From: an uncultured Burkholderiales bacterium
Lineage (GTDB): Bacteria > Pseudomonadota > Gammaproteobacteria > Burkholderiales > Burkholderiaceae_C
DNA length: 61,160 bases
Direction of reading: 5' to 3'
NCBI GenBank assembly: GCA_903880855.1
Contig: CAIRQX010000103.1
Coordinates: 1 to 61,160 of the forward strand
How positions within the stretch are numbered: position 1 is the stretch's first letter; each line of letters starts with the position of its first letter. A model generated the notes under the pieces. The model had not been told where the DNA came from, made no database searches, and was given only the letters and a program-made list of their open reading frames with translations. The position numbers and the translations under genes are program-made. Below are positions 19,405 through 27,383 of this stretch, in pieces.

Positions 19405-19424
19405 TAGGCATTCAATAATGCCTA
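19405..19424. promoter_or_regulatory. 20-bp palindrome between divergent genes
   Basis: TAGGCATT-CAAT-AATGCCTA is a perfect 8-bp inverted repeat in the 120-base region between the exported-protein gene (minus) and ndh (plus). A dimeric regulator site is more likely than a terminator, because both flanking genes start here. Confidence 0.4.
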
Positions 19425-19480
19425 AACTAGAATGTTTACAAGCCTTAGACTGTCTTACGCAATGTGAAAGGTACTAGTAA

Positions 19481-20809
19481 ATGAATAAGAATCCACACAA
19501 AATCGTTATCGTAGGCGGAGGTGCCGGCGGCCTAGAGCTTGCGACCCGGTTGGGCAATTCATTTGGCCGTAAAAATAAAGTCACCGTTACTCTTGTAGAC
19601 AAAAACCGTACGCATATTTGGAAGCCAAAGTTGCATGAAATTGCCTCTGGAAGCATGGACTTTGGCGACCACGAAGTTGATTACATGGCGCATGCACATT
19701 GGAATCACTTTACTTTTCGAATTGGTGAGCTTAAAGGCTTAGATAGGAATAATAAGACCATTGATCTTTCGCCCTATTTAGATGACGACGGTACTCCAGT
19801 AACCCCTATCCAGCAAATTGAATACGACACCCTAGTGATCTGTGTTGGCAGTTTAAGCAATGACTTTGGGACCCAAGGTGTTAATGAATTTGCTCTAAAA
19901 CTAGAGACACAACATGACGCTAAGCAATTTCATTCCAAGATGGTTAATGCTTGTATTCGTGCCCATAACCAAAAAGAAGTTATAAATAAAAGTCAACTAC
20001 ATGTGGCCATTATTGGCGCTGGAGCAACAGGGGTTGAATTGGCTGCTGAGTTGCATCGAACTACCCGTGAAGTAGTGGCTTTCGGCCTTGACAAAATTGA
20101 TCCAGAAAAGGATATCAAGGTTAGCTTAATTGAGGCCGCTGACCGAATATTGCCCGCCTTACAAGCTAGATTGTCATTGGCTACTGAAGACTTAATAAAA
20201 AAGTTGGGTGTACAAGTCTTCACTAACTCAAAGGTGATGGAGGTCATGTCAACTGGCATTCGGCTAGCGGATGGTCGAGTGCTTGAGTCTGAGTTAGTTG
20301 TGTGGGCTGCGGGAGTTAAAGCGCCCGATTTCTTAAAAGACCTGGGTGGTTTAGAAACCAATCGAATCAACCAGCTTGTAGTTCTTGATACCCTTCAAAC
20401 CACCAGAGATAAGAATATTTTTGCTTTAGGAGACTGCGCCGCCTGTCCGTGTCCAGATGAAGAGGGTGGAAGAGGAGGAATTGTTCCTCCACGAGCGCAA
20501 GCAGCGCATCAGCAGGCATCGCATCTTTTTCAACAAATTAAACGCCGTCTTTCAAATAAAACATTAAGGGCGTATCGCTATAGAGATTTTGGATCGTTAG
20601 TATCGTTAGGGAAATTCAGTACAGTCGGCAATATGATGGGTGGCCTGATTGGTAAAAATTTCATGATTGAAGGGTACTTTGCTAAATTAATGTATTTATC
20701 CTTGTATAAATTGCACGAACTTGCTATTCATGGAGTTTTAAAAACTTCCCTTTATACCTTTGCAAGAATGATTACAAAACAGACCAACCCGGCAGTAAAA
20801 CTGCACTGA
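19481..20809 (+). CDS. ndh: Type II NADH:quinone dehydrogenase
   Basis: The 442-residue flavoprotein has an N-terminal FAD site (IVIVGGGAGGLELATRLG), an NADH site near residue 170 (VAIIGAGATGVELAAELHR), and the FALGDCAACP motif. The C-terminal amphipathic region (YKLHELAIHGVLKTSLYTF) would attach it to the inner face of the cytoplasmic membrane. It passes electrons from NADH to quinone without proton pumping. Length and motifs match E. coli Ndh. It follows selD with one small gene in between. Confidence 0.92.
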   Translation: MNKNPHKIVIVGGGAGGLELATRLGNSFGRKNKVTVTLVDKNRTHIWKPKLHEIASGSMDFGDHEVDYMAHAHWNHFTFRIGELKGLDRNNKTIDLSPYLDDDGTPVTPIQQIEYDTLVICVGSLSNDFGTQGVNEFALKLETQHDAKQFHSKMVNACIRAHNQKEVINKSQLHVAIIGAGATGVELAAELHRTTREVVAFGLDKIDPEKDIKVSLIEAADRILPALQARLSLATEDLIKKLGVQVFTNSKVMEVMSTGIRLADGRVLESELVVWAAGVKAPDFLKDLGGLETNRINQLVVLDTLQTTRDKNIFALGDCAACPCPDEEGGRGGIVPPRAQAAHQQASHLFQQIKRRLSNKTLRAYRYRDFGSLVSLGKFSTVGNMMGGLIGKNFMIEGYFAKLMYLSLYKLHELAIHGVLKTSLYTFARMITKQTNPAVKLH

Positions 20810-20883
20810 TTAGCATTAGCCCTCAATGGTGAAATCAAAGCAATCTATTTTTACTAAGTGCTTCCTGAGCAAGAATTAAAAAA

Positions 20884-21342
20884 TTAATTGACCTCACCTG
20901 AATTTGATGGAAATTTGTTGGAAGCATATCGAACGAGTGCATTTGCCAAAGCAAGAATAAATATAGTTAAACCGAGTAAAAGTATTTCCATGTTGGTTTC
21001 ATGCTTGTTGACTAAATCAATGATCAATCTTGTGACTGCTGTGATAGCTACATAGATTAAAAATCGTACAGGCATATGATTGGTCTTAAAGTAAATCCCC
21101 ACCATTGCTCCAATTTCTAAGTAGATAAAAAGTAATAGCAAATCTTGAATTGATGCTGTTCCCTTTTGAATAATCATATGAAAGGTCTCGCCTGAAGACC
21201 AGACTGTTGCAGCACCTATTCCAAAAAGCGTTACCCTGTGAAAAAGTGAAACAAACAGGTTGCCAATAAGATCAGTCCATTTTTCAATACGAACTAATAT
21301 TTTGGTATTGATATCTTCATTTGTATTTTGAGATGACATCAT
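20884..21342 (-). CDS. psiE: PsiE-family membrane protein
   Basis: The 152-residue protein has four predicted membrane helices and the family motif around IYLEIGAMVGIYFKTNHMPVRFLIYVA (given here as its key part YLEIGAMVG). PsiE proteins are induced by phosphate starvation in E. coli; the biochemical role is not known. AAGGAG lies directly before two adjacent ATGs; the second (21339) has the better spacing. No Pho box is evident upstream. Confidence 0.8.
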   Translation of the reverse strand: MMSSQNTNEDINTKILVRIEKWTDLIGNLFVSLFHRVTLFGIGAATVWSSGETFHMIIQKGTASIQDLLLLFIYLEIGAMVGIYFKTNHMPVRFLIYVAITAVTRLIIDLVNKHETNMEILLLGLTIFILALANALVRYASNKFPSNSGEVN

Positions 21343-21437
21343 GTCTCCTTTTCTGATTTAAATTAGCCTTAGTATCAGTGAAACTTTCATAAAATACTTA
21401 AAGTCTTCACACCCTAAATTTACCAAATCTTTGTAAT

Positions 21438-21609
21438 ATGACCACCGTTAAACAATGTATCGATCAAAAAAAATAATACTATTTATTCAGTTTCATCTAA
21501 AGCTTCAACAGAAGACGCACTGAAATTGATGCGCGATAACAGAGTTCGGGCCGTATAAAGGACATGGCGCCTAGTGAATTTAGGAAATGTCGTAGATGAA
21601 TTTTTGTGA
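21438..21609 (+). pseudogene. Remnant of a CBS-domain protein gene
   Basis: From ATG 21438 the reading starts MTTVKQCIDQKK and stops in a run of eight A residues. Removing one base there continues as NNTIYSVSSKASTEDALKL and MRDNRVRAV, the classic N-terminal part of CBS-pair proteins, then stops again (TAA near 21554). A further frame carries VNLGNVVDEFL to a TGA at 21607-21609, resembling the C-terminal end of the same family. So the middle of the roughly 145-residue protein is deleted and at least one frameshift is present. Its 3' end overlaps the convergent gene. Assignment rests on recognition by eye. Confidence 0.5.
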
Positions 21610-21990
21610 ATACAGAATCCAGATTACAAAGCTTGCGAAAACAACCATAAAACACATAAACAAAAGCCATCGATTTATATTTCTCAGACGCCTAATATCT
21701 TTCAATATAAGTTCTTGTTTATTCTCTAAATCGATAATTTTCAACGCATGCTGATCGTTTTTTTGTTGAATTGATTTAATTTGATCTAGGGCATTCGCGA
21801 GTCTATTTTCAAGTTGATCGTGTGGTGCTAAATCTGTTTCGTTTTTCTGCAAATCATCTTCAGTAACGGGTTGTGATGGTTTGCGATGTTTATCGATTAA
21901 GTCGCGCGCTTTATCTAGGACACTAGGTGCGTGCTCAATGAAGTTACCCCAAGGAATTGCTTTTAGTGCGCTTAGCCAAGGTATTGCCAT
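21580..21990 (-). CDS. Hypothetical coiled-coil protein with C-terminal membrane anchor
   Basis: Using the ATG at 21990 the protein has 136 residues (MAIPWLSALKAIPWGNFIEH). It contains a charged central segment, a coiled coil (about residues 65-105: LENRLANALDQIKSIQQKND), and one C-terminal membrane helix (WLLFMCFMVVFASFVIWIL). An upstream start at 22035 would overlap the preceding gene and is less likely. It follows the Tim44-like gene by 14 bases and is probably in the same transcript. Function unknown. Confidence 0.65.
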   Translation of the reverse strand: MAIPWLSALKAIPWGNFIEHAPSVLDKARDLIDKHRKPSQPVTEDDLQKNETDLAPHDQLENRLANALDQIKSIQQKNDQHALKIIDLENKQELILKDIRRLRNINRWLLFMCFMVVFASFVIWILYSQKFIYDIS

Positions 21991-22004
21991 GGTTATGTAG
22001 TTGT

Positions 22005-22928
22005 TTAGATGGCCTGTATGCCAGCTACCAGCCAACCAGTATTGGAAGTCTTATTCAAAGACATATTCCAAACCTCTTTGAAGGCTTCAGGCTGTGCGCC
22101 TGCATCTTCGCGAATCATCCCGGCGAATTCAACACTGGCAAGGTGGCCGTCTACAGACTCTTCTATGCCAAGTAATCTAGCCTCTAAAGTAATTACTTCA
22201 GTCTTGGTCATTTGGCCTACAGAACTAGCTGTATCGCGCTCAGCGATTTGCGCTTTGATTTCTTCCAGCATGTTGTCTGTCATCAGGTTACGAAGACTTT
22301 TCGTGTCAGAGCGGTCCCAGGCATCTTGCATGATCACAAAGTTTTCTTTGGCCTTGTTGACAAAGCCAACAGCGTCAAAGCCTGTGGGAATAGACCAATT
22401 AGGTTGAAATCCACCAATAGCAGAGCCAATCATGCTGCCTGAGGAGGCAGAAGAAGCATTCGTATGAGAATTGAATTGTGTTGACTGATGCTGCTGTGGG
22501 GGTGTTGCTCCAGCGCCTTGAAAGGCTAGAGGACTAGTGTTCGTATCAGCTTGACTGGTAGTTGCTCTGCGACGCATAAAGTAGCCCACCACCATCATGA
22601 TGCCCAAAGCAATGAGACCAAACATCATGAATTGACCTAATTCTTCTCCAAAGCCCATGGAGCTTGCCAACCAAGCAAGCCCAAGTCCTGCTGCAAGACC
22701 ACCCAACATAGCACCCCAAGGGCGTTTTTGAGGTGTGACTGGCGGGGCTGTAGCCGGTGTGGAGGGTGTTGCAGTTTGTGTAGGTTTGGAAGCGCCTTGT
22801 GTTTGCGACACATTGTTTGACTGCTGGCCCACTGACTTTCCAGACCCCAAGCGTTTTGAAGCCTCAGCACTTAAGCATGAAAACCCTAATACAAAGGCTA
22901 GGACAACAGAAAGAAATTTACCGTTCAT
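22005..22928 (-). CDS. Tim44-like domain protein
   Basis: The 307-residue protein has a signal peptide (MNGKFLSVVLAFVLGFSCLSAEA), a Pro/Thr/Gln-rich linker, two hydrophobic segments (GAMLGGLAAGLGLAWLASSM and FMMFGLIALGIMMVVGYF), another low-complexity linker, and a C-terminal Tim44-like domain (about residues 175-307) that includes FDAVGFVNKAKENFVIMQDAWD. The ATG at 22928 has GGAG six bases upstream; an upstream TTG overlaps that site and is rejected. Tim44-like domains may bind membranes or peptides; the bacterial role is not established. Confidence 0.8.
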   Translation of the reverse strand: MNGKFLSVVLAFVLGFSCLSAEASKRLGSGKSVGQQSNNVSQTQGASKPTQTATPSTPATAPPVTPQKRPWGAMLGGLAAGLGLAWLASSMGFGEELGQFMMFGLIALGIMMVVGYFMRRRATTSQADTNTSPLAFQGAGATPPQQHQSTQFNSHTNASSASSGSMIGSAIGGFQPNWSIPTGFDAVGFVNKAKENFVIMQDAWDRSDTKSLRNLMTDNMLEEIKAQIAERDTASSVGQMTKTEVITLEARLLGIEESVDGHLASVEFAGMIREDAGAQPEAFKEVWNMSLNKTSNTGWLVAGIQAI

Positions 22929-23091
22929 AGTCAGCTCCAAAATTAAATCAACCGATGTAATTAAACAATATACAAAAACAGTTTAGCCCGCAGAGCGCAA
23001 TTTTTAAAACGCGCCACTAATATCCATACTGGAATTAGTTTATTACTGTCAGACTAAATTTACACATTAAAAAAAATGTTCGTAAGGATGA

Positions 23092-23763
23092 CTAGGAAAC
23101 TTGTAGTTCCTGATGTTGAACAAGTTTGTTAAGTGAATTTTCAGACTTGTACTTCAAGAAATTCTCTCTATGTCGCCTATAAAAAAGTAGTCCTTCTGCG
23201 ATGCTGCTAACTGAGGCTCCATCAGCTAGCATCATTTCCCAAAGACGCCAATCCTCTTGAGAGTGAGATGTAGTGCCAGGAAATCTTTTTTCATATTTGA
23301 CGCGTTTTCCTAGACTGGTCCTGTACATCATGGATCCATGGTGCTTGTCTTTACGATTCCAATAGTGATCGCCATTGATTTTGATAGATTCACCAGGTAC
23401 ACGTTCTAGGATCTCGTCTTTTAACTCACCAGTTACTACGATATCGTAAGTAACGATATCCGCATTCTCATTGGACAGCAGTTCAATAGTGTCAGAACGA
23501 ATCCAATTATCAGCACCAATAAACATCACATATTCGGTATTGACACGCGTCAACATGTCTTGAAAATTAGCGACAGTTCCTAAATTATTTTCCCTATGGA
23601 TGAACTCTATTTCTGGATAAAGATCTTCGAGATGCAAGCAATCATGCGCACCATCGTCTACGAATAGTGTTCTTGTTGGTAATAAAGTTTGGGAAAGAAT
23701 TGACTCAATGCAGTGAGCCGCTAAATGTCCATAGCCGTAAGAGGCTATTACTACAGTGATCAT
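23092..23763 (-). CDS. Family 2 glycosyltransferase
   Basis: The 223-residue protein is a GT-A fold enzyme: ITVVIASYGYGHLAAHCIES at the N-terminus, the FVDDGAHD loop near residue 38, and MFIGADNWIRSD where the metal-binding DxD-like motif sits. The C-terminal SQEDWRLWEMML is typical of the acceptor/catalytic region. It has no membrane segments. No other polysaccharide genes are near, so the product is unknown. It lies downstream of sodC on the same strand. Confidence 0.8.
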   Translation of the reverse strand: MITVVIASYGYGHLAAHCIESILSQTLLPTRTLFVDDGAHDCLHLEDLYPEIEFIHRENNLGTVANFQDMLTRVNTEYVMFIGADNWIRSDTIELLSNENADIVTYDIVVTGELKDEILERVPGESIKINGDHYWNRKDKHHGSMMYRTSLGKRVKYEKRFPGTTSHSQEDWRLWEMMLADGASVSSIAEGLLFYRRHRENFLKYKSENSLNKLVQHQELQVS

Positions 23764-23813
23764 TATTATTTGCTCTAAGACAACGAAGTGGTCAATTCAA
23801 AAAACTTATTGCT

Positions 23814-24326
23814 TCAGCCTTTAACAATAACTGCGCATGCGAGCCTTGGTCCTGCATTTCCCGTAGGTTGAGTTTTAAAGTCGTCTGGGTCCCTGTGGAC
23901 TATCAGTCCACGCCCCAAGATGTTTGTTAGTCCTGAATCTATCGTGATACTTGTAGATTCAAACTTTAATTTGGCATTACCGTTTGCATCAGCAACTAGA
24001 GAGGGTAAGTCACCTGTGTGATGGCCGCCAGTACCGTGGGCACCGTGGGCCTGTGTTGTGGGATTAAAGTGTCCGCCGGTACTCATGCCGTCACCGCTTG
24101 AACAATCACCCTTATCGTGAATATGAAATCCATGTTCAGCGTTGGGTTTTAATCCATAAACCTCGGCAATCACTAAAACCTTATTGCCAGATTGCGAAAA
24201 AGATACCGAACCAGATGTGTTATTGCCTTTTGTGGGGACAAGCTTTGCGCTAGCGGAGGGACCTTGATTTTGTGTGGCACAAGCAGTCAATAAACTCAAG
24301 CAAGATACAAGAAGTAGTTTGTTCAT
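23814..24326 (-). CDS. sodC: Cu/Zn superoxide dismutase lipoprotein
   Basis: The 170-residue protein has a lipoprotein signal (LLLVSCLSLLTAC) and the Cu/Zn SOD fold with metal ligands in HGFHIHDKGDC, GGHFNPTTQAHG and the histidine/aspartate-rich HGTGGHHTGDLP segment. The conserved C-terminal GPRLACAVI carries the disulfide cysteine. It removes periplasmic or outer-membrane superoxide. It is followed by a glycosyltransferase gene and preceded by a glutathione peroxidase gene, all on the minus strand, next to the photolyase cluster. Confidence 0.93.
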   Translation of the reverse strand: MNKLLLVSCLSLLTACATQNQGPSASAKLVPTKGNNTSGSVSFSQSGNKVLVIAEVYGLKPNAEHGFHIHDKGDCSSGDGMSTGGHFNPTTQAHGAHGTGGHHTGDLPSLVADANGNAKLKFESTSITIDSGLTNILGRGLIVHRDPDDFKTQPTGNAGPRLACAVIVKG

Positions 24327-24506
24327 AAGAGTCCTTAAGTTTTATACCAGTAGGAGATAACTGGGTTTTGTAGAGGGGGTATTCGAATTGAATACATTTA
24401 ATAAAATCCGCGGGACATGCTAGCACGATGGTGTGACATCTTGATGCTGTAGGGGGTTCTTTCATGTTGTTTAAATGGGTATAAATAACTGAAACGATAG
24501 TGACTT

Positions 24507-24995
24507 TTAGGACACATCTAATGCAACTTCTATCTCTTTTGAAATACTTTCTGGGTTGTCTTGCGGTGCATATCTCTTGATCACTTGCCCATTGCGGCCT
24601 ACAAGAAATTTGGTGAAGTTCCATTTGATGCCTTCGCTGCCCAGGATTCCGGGTGCTTTTTCTTTGAGCCAGGTATATAGAGGATGCGCTTTATTGCCGT
24701 TGACGTCGATCTTCTCCATCATTTGAAAGCTCACGCCATAGTTACTTAGGCAAAAAGTTTCAATGTCTGCGTTACTACCGGGGTCTTGGCTTCCGAATTG
24801 GTTGCAAGGGAAACCAAGAACCACTAGCCCTTTGGGGCTAAGCGCTTTATGAAGATTTTCGAGACCTTTGAATTGCGGTGTAAACCCACATTGGCTTGCC
24901 GTGTTCACTATCAGTAGCACCTTGTCTGAGTAAGTTGAAAGAGGTATTGCATCCCCTTGGATAGATTTGGTTTCAAAATCGTAAATAGATTTCAT
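24507..24995 (-). CDS. Glutathione peroxidase family protein
   Basis: The 162-residue protein has the catalytic Cys36 in NTASQCGFTPQ, the FPCNQFGSQDPG motif with the active-site Gln, and KWNFTKFLVG with the Trp/Asn of the tetrad. Cysteine, not selenocysteine, is at the active site, so it is probably thioredoxin-dependent. It reduces hydroperoxides in the cytoplasm. No link to selD follows from the sequence. It lies just downstream of the MerR/DUF2256 genes. Confidence 0.92.
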   Translation of the reverse strand: MKSIYDFETKSIQGDAIPLSTYSDKVLLIVNTASQCGFTPQFKGLENLHKALSPKGLVVLGFPCNQFGSQDPGSNADIETFCLSNYGVSFQMMEKIDVNGNKAHPLYTWLKEKAPGILGSEGIKWNFTKFLVGRNGQVIKRYAPQDNPESISKEIEVALDVS

Positions 24996-25027
24996 AATGT
25001 CATTCCTGAGTTTGTATTACACAATTT

Positions 25028-25186
25028 TTACTTAGCCGTTTTTATTTTGCGACAGGCATCTGAGCAATAAAGCACTTGATCCCAGTTTTTGGCCCAAGCC
25101 TTTCGCCATGTCATTTCGCGTCCACATGCTTTGCATGGCTTATTTGGTAGGCTTTGTTTGTTGCCTTTAAAGCCAGTACGGTTCAT
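25028..25186 (-). CDS. DUF2256 small zinc-finger-like protein
   Basis: The 52-residue protein begins MNRTGFKGNKQSLPNKPC and has two cysteine pairs (CKACGR, CSDACRK) around MTWRKAWAKNWDQV, the full DUF2256 pattern. It is likely zinc-binding. Its ATG overlaps the TGA of the upstream MerR-type regulator gene (ATGA), so translation is probably coupled. DUF2256 proteins are often found beside cryptochrome/photolyase genes, and one lies 2 kb away here. Function unknown. Confidence 0.85.
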   Translation of the reverse strand: MNRTGFKGNKQSLPNKPCKACGREMTWRKAWAKNWDQVLYCSDACRKIKTAK

Positions 25187-26178
25187 TTTCCGTTTTCGCT
25201 GAGATCAATGCCCTCATGCTTTGCAATCATCTCCAGCGCTGATTCAAACAAAGCACGAGCCGAACCTGAAACAGAGCTTAAGTAGGCGTGAAGGTGTGCA
25301 TCTTCGCTAGATTTATTCAGACAGTCATGGCTGTATTGCTCGAAGCTCGTGAGTTGGGTGATGATTTCTGCGACATGTTTGGGGCATTCGCACAACACAT
25401 TGGTAGAAATTCCCGCGACGCGCATCAAAGTGTTGTCACTGAATTTACGCTGCGGAATGACGGTACCTGCAGACAAAGTACTGGCGTTTTGCGTTGTATC
25501 AATAAGTAAAACAGAGTTAATTAAATCTGCCAATTCTGAGTCCGGGATGGGTTCTCTTCGAACTAGCATGCCAGACAGTTTTAAAGATTCAATCACCTTT
25601 TCTTGTCCAAAGTTATACAAAATAATGACCTGAAGTGCTTGACTATTTTGAGCAAGTTTATGTATTTCTACCTGAACTCCAGCGTGCAATGAATTGACTT
25701 TCACCATCAAGATTTCTGGTTTTTTTTGAAATTGTGCGCCGAGTGCATCTGGAAGATCATTAAAAATGTCTGTGACCCGTATGGCATTGTTGTTGAAGCT
25801 AAGCGTAAATTTTTTTGATTCGATGCGACCCGCCAGCGTTAATCCGACCACTGCCAAAGATACGGTTTGATTTGGTGCTAAAACACGTGATTTCGTTTGA
25901 TTTGAAGTCTGTTGTTGTTGCAACAGGTTATTCAATGCATGTGACGACAGCTTGGCAATATTGCTGATGGCGTGACCTTGTTCGGTGAGCCTTTTGAGGA
26001 GAGTGGCTTTGAGCACATCGTCGTCTGAGTAAAGCCGGTGTTTACCCAGTGTTTTATGGGGCGTAAAAGTGGCATATCGGATTTCCCAAATACGCAGCGT
26101 TGGGGTAGGAACACCGCTAAGGCTAGAAATGGCCCCGATTTTGTGAACGGGTGTATCTGGAAGGTGTGTATCGCTCAT
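25183..26178 (-). CDS. MerR-family regulator with unusual C-terminal domain
   Basis: The 331-residue protein has an N-terminal MerR winged helix (residues about 10-80, KIGAISSLSGVPTPTLRIWE). The middle part (about 105-235) resembles a Rossmann-like B12-binding fold of LitR/CarH regulators, but the DxHxxG motif for cobalamin is missing. The last 69 residues contain Cys263-Glu-Cys265-Pro-Lys-His268 and YSHDC (Cys286), a possible metal or redox site. It is divergent from an unknown 106-residue protein gene, and TAGAT repeats lie 15-40 bases upstream of its start. A light- or redox-responsive regulator of the photolyase cluster is inferred. Confidence 0.8.
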   Translation of the reverse strand: MSDTHLPDTPVHKIGAISSLSGVPTPTLRIWEIRYATFTPHKTLGKHRLYSDDDVLKATLLKRLTEQGHAISNIAKLSSHALNNLLQQQQTSNQTKSRVLAPNQTVSLAVVGLTLAGRIESKKFTLSFNNNAIRVTDIFNDLPDALGAQFQKKPEILMVKVNSLHAGVQVEIHKLAQNSQALQVIILYNFGQEKVIESLKLSGMLVRREPIPDSELADLINSVLLIDTTQNASTLSAGTVIPQRKFSDNTLMRVAGISTNVLCECPKHVAEIITQLTSFEQYSHDCLNKSSEDAHLHAYLSSVSGSARALFESALEMIAKHEGIDLSENGK

Positions 26179-26192
26179 TTTTCTCTTTTGTG

Positions 26193-26218
26193 TAGATTAT
26201 GAATAGATTAATAGATAA
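26193..26218. promoter_or_regulatory. TAGAT repeats upstream of the MerR-type gene (candidate operator)
   Basis: TAGATTA at 26193-26199, TAGATTA at 26204-26210 and TAGATAA at 26212-26218; the first two are separated by TGAA and have an 11-bp period. The same layout (TAGATWW-TGAR-TAGATWW) occurs in the photolyase/Rrf2 intergenic region at 28941-28958. The site is 15 bases upstream of the merR start. Confidence 0.6.
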
Positions 26219-26230
26219 ATTTTCTTTTAT

Positions 26231-26277
26231 TGTATAGAAAAAATATGTTTTACAGTTAAATTACTTACTCATTGATA
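26231..26277 (+). promoter_or_regulatory. Possible promoter of the 106-residue protein gene
   Basis: TTTACA at 26249-26254 and TTGATA at 26272-26277, 17 bases apart, could be -35 and -10 elements. TGTATA-N12-TTTACA (26231-26254) also resembles, with one mismatch per half, the motif I recall for class II LitR regulators (TRTACA-N12-TGTAMA). Both readings are tentative in AT-rich DNA. Confidence 0.3.
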
Positions 26278-26299
26278 TCTAACTGGAGGGCAAAAATAT

Positions 26300-26620
26300 A
26301 TGAAGATTTCATACATGCTTTGTAATAACAGCGGTAAAGGTCGGACTGTGCCGAGTGGCCAGGCGTGGCAGTGGATACATCAGATAGAAGATGAAAAGCA
26401 GATGTTGTCTGTTTTTACAAAACTTAAAAAAAGAATCCGAGAATGCAGACTAACGCTCGCAAATTTACACATAGAGCAGCACCATTCTTCAGACGAATTT
26501 CTTGAGCAGGCCACCTTTGAGTACAAGGGCCCCATCATTTATGACGACAGCATCATCCCTAAACGAATCATCAATATCCATGAAGACTCCGTCGAAGAAG
26601 ATAAAAGCGAGACCGCCTAA
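26300..26620 (+). CDS. Hypothetical 106-residue protein
   Basis: I do not recognise a family. It starts MKISYMLCNNSGKGRTVPSG after a good ribosome site (GGAGGG, 9 bases upstream). The middle is charged and probably helical (FTKLKKRIRECRLTLANLHI) and the C-terminus acidic (HEDSVEEDKSE); no signal peptide or membrane helix is visible, so it is likely cytoplasmic. It is divergent from the MerR-type gene across the TAGAT region and is followed two bases later by an SDR gene, so it is the first gene of a probable two-gene operon in the photolyase cluster. Confidence 0.7.
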   Translation: MKISYMLCNNSGKGRTVPSGQAWQWIHQIEDEKQMLSVFTKLKKRIRECRLTLANLHIEQHHSSDEFLEQATFEYKGPIIYDDSIIPKRIINIHEDSVEEDKSETA

Positions 26621-26622
26621 AA

Positions 26623-27369
26623 ATGCAAGGTGATAAACCTGATTCGACTGCGCTTTATGACGGTTCAAGTCCGTTATTTGCTTCTGGGCATTACAAGGCA
26701 CTTGTCATTGGCTCAAATGGTGCAATTGGTAATGCTTTTGTAGAGGCGTTTAGTGCGGATAAAAACTGTATTCATGTAGAGCTTGTGTCGCGTAAATCTG
26801 GCATTGGCTTCGATCTTTTAAATTCTGAATCAATTAGTGCTCAGGCATCTATATCTGGTGAGAGAGGGCCTTTTGAAGTCATTGTTGATGCTACTGGCGC
26901 GCTTGAAATAAATGGTATGGGACCAGAAAAGTCGCTCAATAGTGTGAATTCCGAACATTTGACGCAGGCTTTCCTAGTCAATGCAATTGGGCCTTCTATG
27001 GTGCTTCGTCACTTTACGCCATTACTTGCGAGTGGATCATCCCTATACGCCAAGCTTTCAGCGCGCGTGGGAAGTATTTCTGACAATAAAAAAGGCGGGT
27101 GGTATGGTTACCGTGCATCGAAAGCCGCTCTAAATATGATTCTTCAGACTGCAGCAATAGAACTGCAGCGTAAAAATCCGAATTTACGTGTTGTAGCTTT
27201 GCAGCCTGGAACAGTTAGGTCTAAACTTTCCAAACCTTTTGCAAACTCCCAAACGCATCTTCTGGAGCCGGATGATTCAGTCCGAGGCATGCTCACGGCC
27301 TTGAAACATCTTCCTGTCAAGTCAGGCGCTCACTTTATTGACTATCAAGGCGTTGAAATACCTTGGTAG
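26623..27369 (+). CDS. Short-chain dehydrogenase/reductase (C-factor-like)
   Basis: The 248-residue protein has an NAD(P) motif (VIGSNGAIGNAF), a long variable insertion, and the catalytic YRASK motif (GWYGYRASKAALN). The ending VALQPGTVRSKLSKPF is typical of the CsgA/C-factor-like SDR branch. It starts two bases after the stop of the 106-residue protein gene and converges on the photolyase gene (14 bases between stops). SDRs of this type are common in photolyase clusters. Substrate unknown. Confidence 0.85.
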   Translation: MQGDKPDSTALYDGSSPLFASGHYKALVIGSNGAIGNAFVEAFSADKNCIHVELVSRKSGIGFDLLNSESISAQASISGERGPFEVIVDATGALEINGMGPEKSLNSVNSEHLTQAFLVNAIGPSMVLRHFTPLLASGSSLYAKLSARVGSISDNKKGGWYGYRASKAALNMILQTAAIELQRKNPNLRVVALQPGTVRSKLSKPFANSQTHLLEPDDSVRGMLTALKHLPVKSGAHFIDYQGVEIPW

Positions 27370-27383
27370 ATGCAGGGCGCAAT

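Noticed and set aside
24327..24506. Extra gene between gpx and sodC
   Set aside because: The open frame at 24250-24624 (minus) overlaps both genes and has no recognisable product.
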